A stretch of 11,568 nucleotides of DNA, from positions 1 to 11,568 of the forward strand of contig DKFA01000030.1 in NCBI GenBank assembly GCA_002452695.1, given 5' to 3'. Source of the DNA: Dehalococcoidia bacterium UBA6808. Lineage in GTDB: Bacteria > Chloroflexota > Dehalococcoidia > GIF9 > UBA5629. Positions 11,133 through 11,568 of the stretch are shown in pieces (position 1 is the first letter of the stretch; the number at the start of each line of letters is the position of its first letter). The notes beneath the pieces are model-generated. The model was not told the origin of the DNA. It saw only the letters and a program-made list of their open reading frames with translations, and did no database searches. A program made the translations under genes and the position numbers.

Positions 11133-11568
11133 TTGAACAAATTACTTAAAAAATTCAGGGGTATGTTCGGTATCCTGGCCGCCCTGATGGTCATCAGCAG
11201 CATGCTGATACCGGCATCAGCGGCACAGGCAGTCAACCCGGCGCAGGTCTGGGTCGACCCGGCCCAAACCATAACTTCGGCCGGAGCGAACTTCGACCTC
11301 ACCATTAAGGCCAGCACCACCGTCGATGCTGACACCGTCGGCTTCAACGTCAACTGGAGCGGACCGGCCGGCACGCTGACCTGCACGGGCATCGAATTCG
11401 TCACCGGCGCAGGCTCATTCTTCGAGGGCAAGAGCACGCTGCCCATCATCGGCGGCTTCGATCCCACCACCGGCACCACCGGCCAGTACGCAATAGGATC
11501 CATCAGCGGCCCCGTGGACCCGGGCACTTCCGGCCCCGTGGCCGTACTGCATTTCACGGCTACCGCCA
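11133..11568 (+). CDS. exported cohesin-domain protein (partial, runs off the window)
   Basis: An open frame of 145 codons, uninterrupted to the window edge, starting at TTG with AGGAGG 6 bases upstream. Residues 1-33 are a Sec signal peptide (KLLKKFRG, hydrophobic core, cut near ASAAQA). From about residue 36 comes a cohesin-like domain (VGFNVNW, GTLTCTGIEF, GSFFEG, GPVAVLHFTATA). It aligns with the N-terminal domain of the 854-aa scaffold, including LTCTGI, a GSF motif and GPxAVxHxxAT. The 23-bp gap to the dockerin-bearing PstS-like gene indicates one operon, so this cohesin is a candidate partner for that dockerin. The C-terminal part, which would show whether CARDB repeats or a dockerin follow, is missing. 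Confidence 0.85.
   Translation, partial: MNKLLKKFRGMFGILAALMVISSMLIPASAAQAVNPAQVWVDPAQTITSAGANFDLTIKASTTVDADTVGFNVNWSGPAGTLTCTGIEFVTGAGSFFEGKSTLPIIGGFDPTTGTTGQYAIGSISGPVDPGTSGPVAVLHFTATA

Noticed and set aside
11129..11557. A 142-codon minus-strand frame at the right edge
   Set aside because: It is antisense to the cohesin gene, whose plus-strand frame has a ribosome site, a signal peptide and a domain matching the scaffold protein.

Overview
The window reads as a bacterial chromosome segment. The tRNA gene encodes its own CCA end and is preceded by a sigma70-type promoter, Shine-Dalgarno sites are clear, and several exported proteins start with TTG. The gene mix (ADP-forming acyl-CoA synthetase subunit, a membrane-free chemoreceptor, exported cohesin/dockerin/CARDB proteins without any polysaccharide-degrading enzyme) fits an anaerobic, non-cellulolytic bacterium. 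My best guess is Chloroflexota, class Dehalococcoidia. That is inference from family recollection; nothing in the window proves it.

Left part (1-4932). An acyl-CoA synthetase (ADP-forming) alpha-type subunit lies on the plus strand and converges, with 6 bp between stop codons, on a small membrane-anchored protein on the minus strand that has a near-consensus promoter and almost no leader. A tRNA-Ser(UGA) on the minus strand follows. Next comes a large soluble methyl-accepting chemotaxis protein with a cysteine-rich PAS domain. A degenerate copy of the 5' half of the same tRNA-Ser lies beyond the chemoreceptor, so that gene is flanked by tRNA-derived direct repeats.

Middle part (4933-9262, all minus strand). 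In transcription order these are two tandem paralogous two-helix membrane proteins (70 and 72 aa), a large exported protein (signal peptide, cohesin-like domain, fibronectin III, five CARDB repeats with about 104-residue period, dockerin), and a PstS-like substrate-binding lipoprotein that has lost the usual Arg/GSGT phosphate-binding motif.

Right part (9263-11568, plus strand). A leader of over 400 nt with many inverted repeats precedes a secreted PstS-like protein that keeps the Arg-x-x-GSGT motif but carries a C-terminal dockerin instead of a lipid anchor. Twenty-three bases later begins a second cohesin-like protein, cut by the window edge.

What ties the right half together: both exported-protein units are preceded by an array of four 11-bp direct repeats with the same core, (T/A)GCGTTYTAAC, each array oriented toward its gene. 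Eleven-base repeats containing TTAAC resemble Pho boxes bound by PhoB/PhoP/SphR-type regulators, and both units contain PstS-family genes. I propose a phosphate-starvation-type regulon that builds an extracellular cohesin-dockerin assembly carrying ligand-binding (PstS-like) modules on CARDB stalks. One protein has cohesin and dockerin on the same chain and could polymerise. The domains and repeats are visible in the sequence; the regulation, ligand and assembly are inference.
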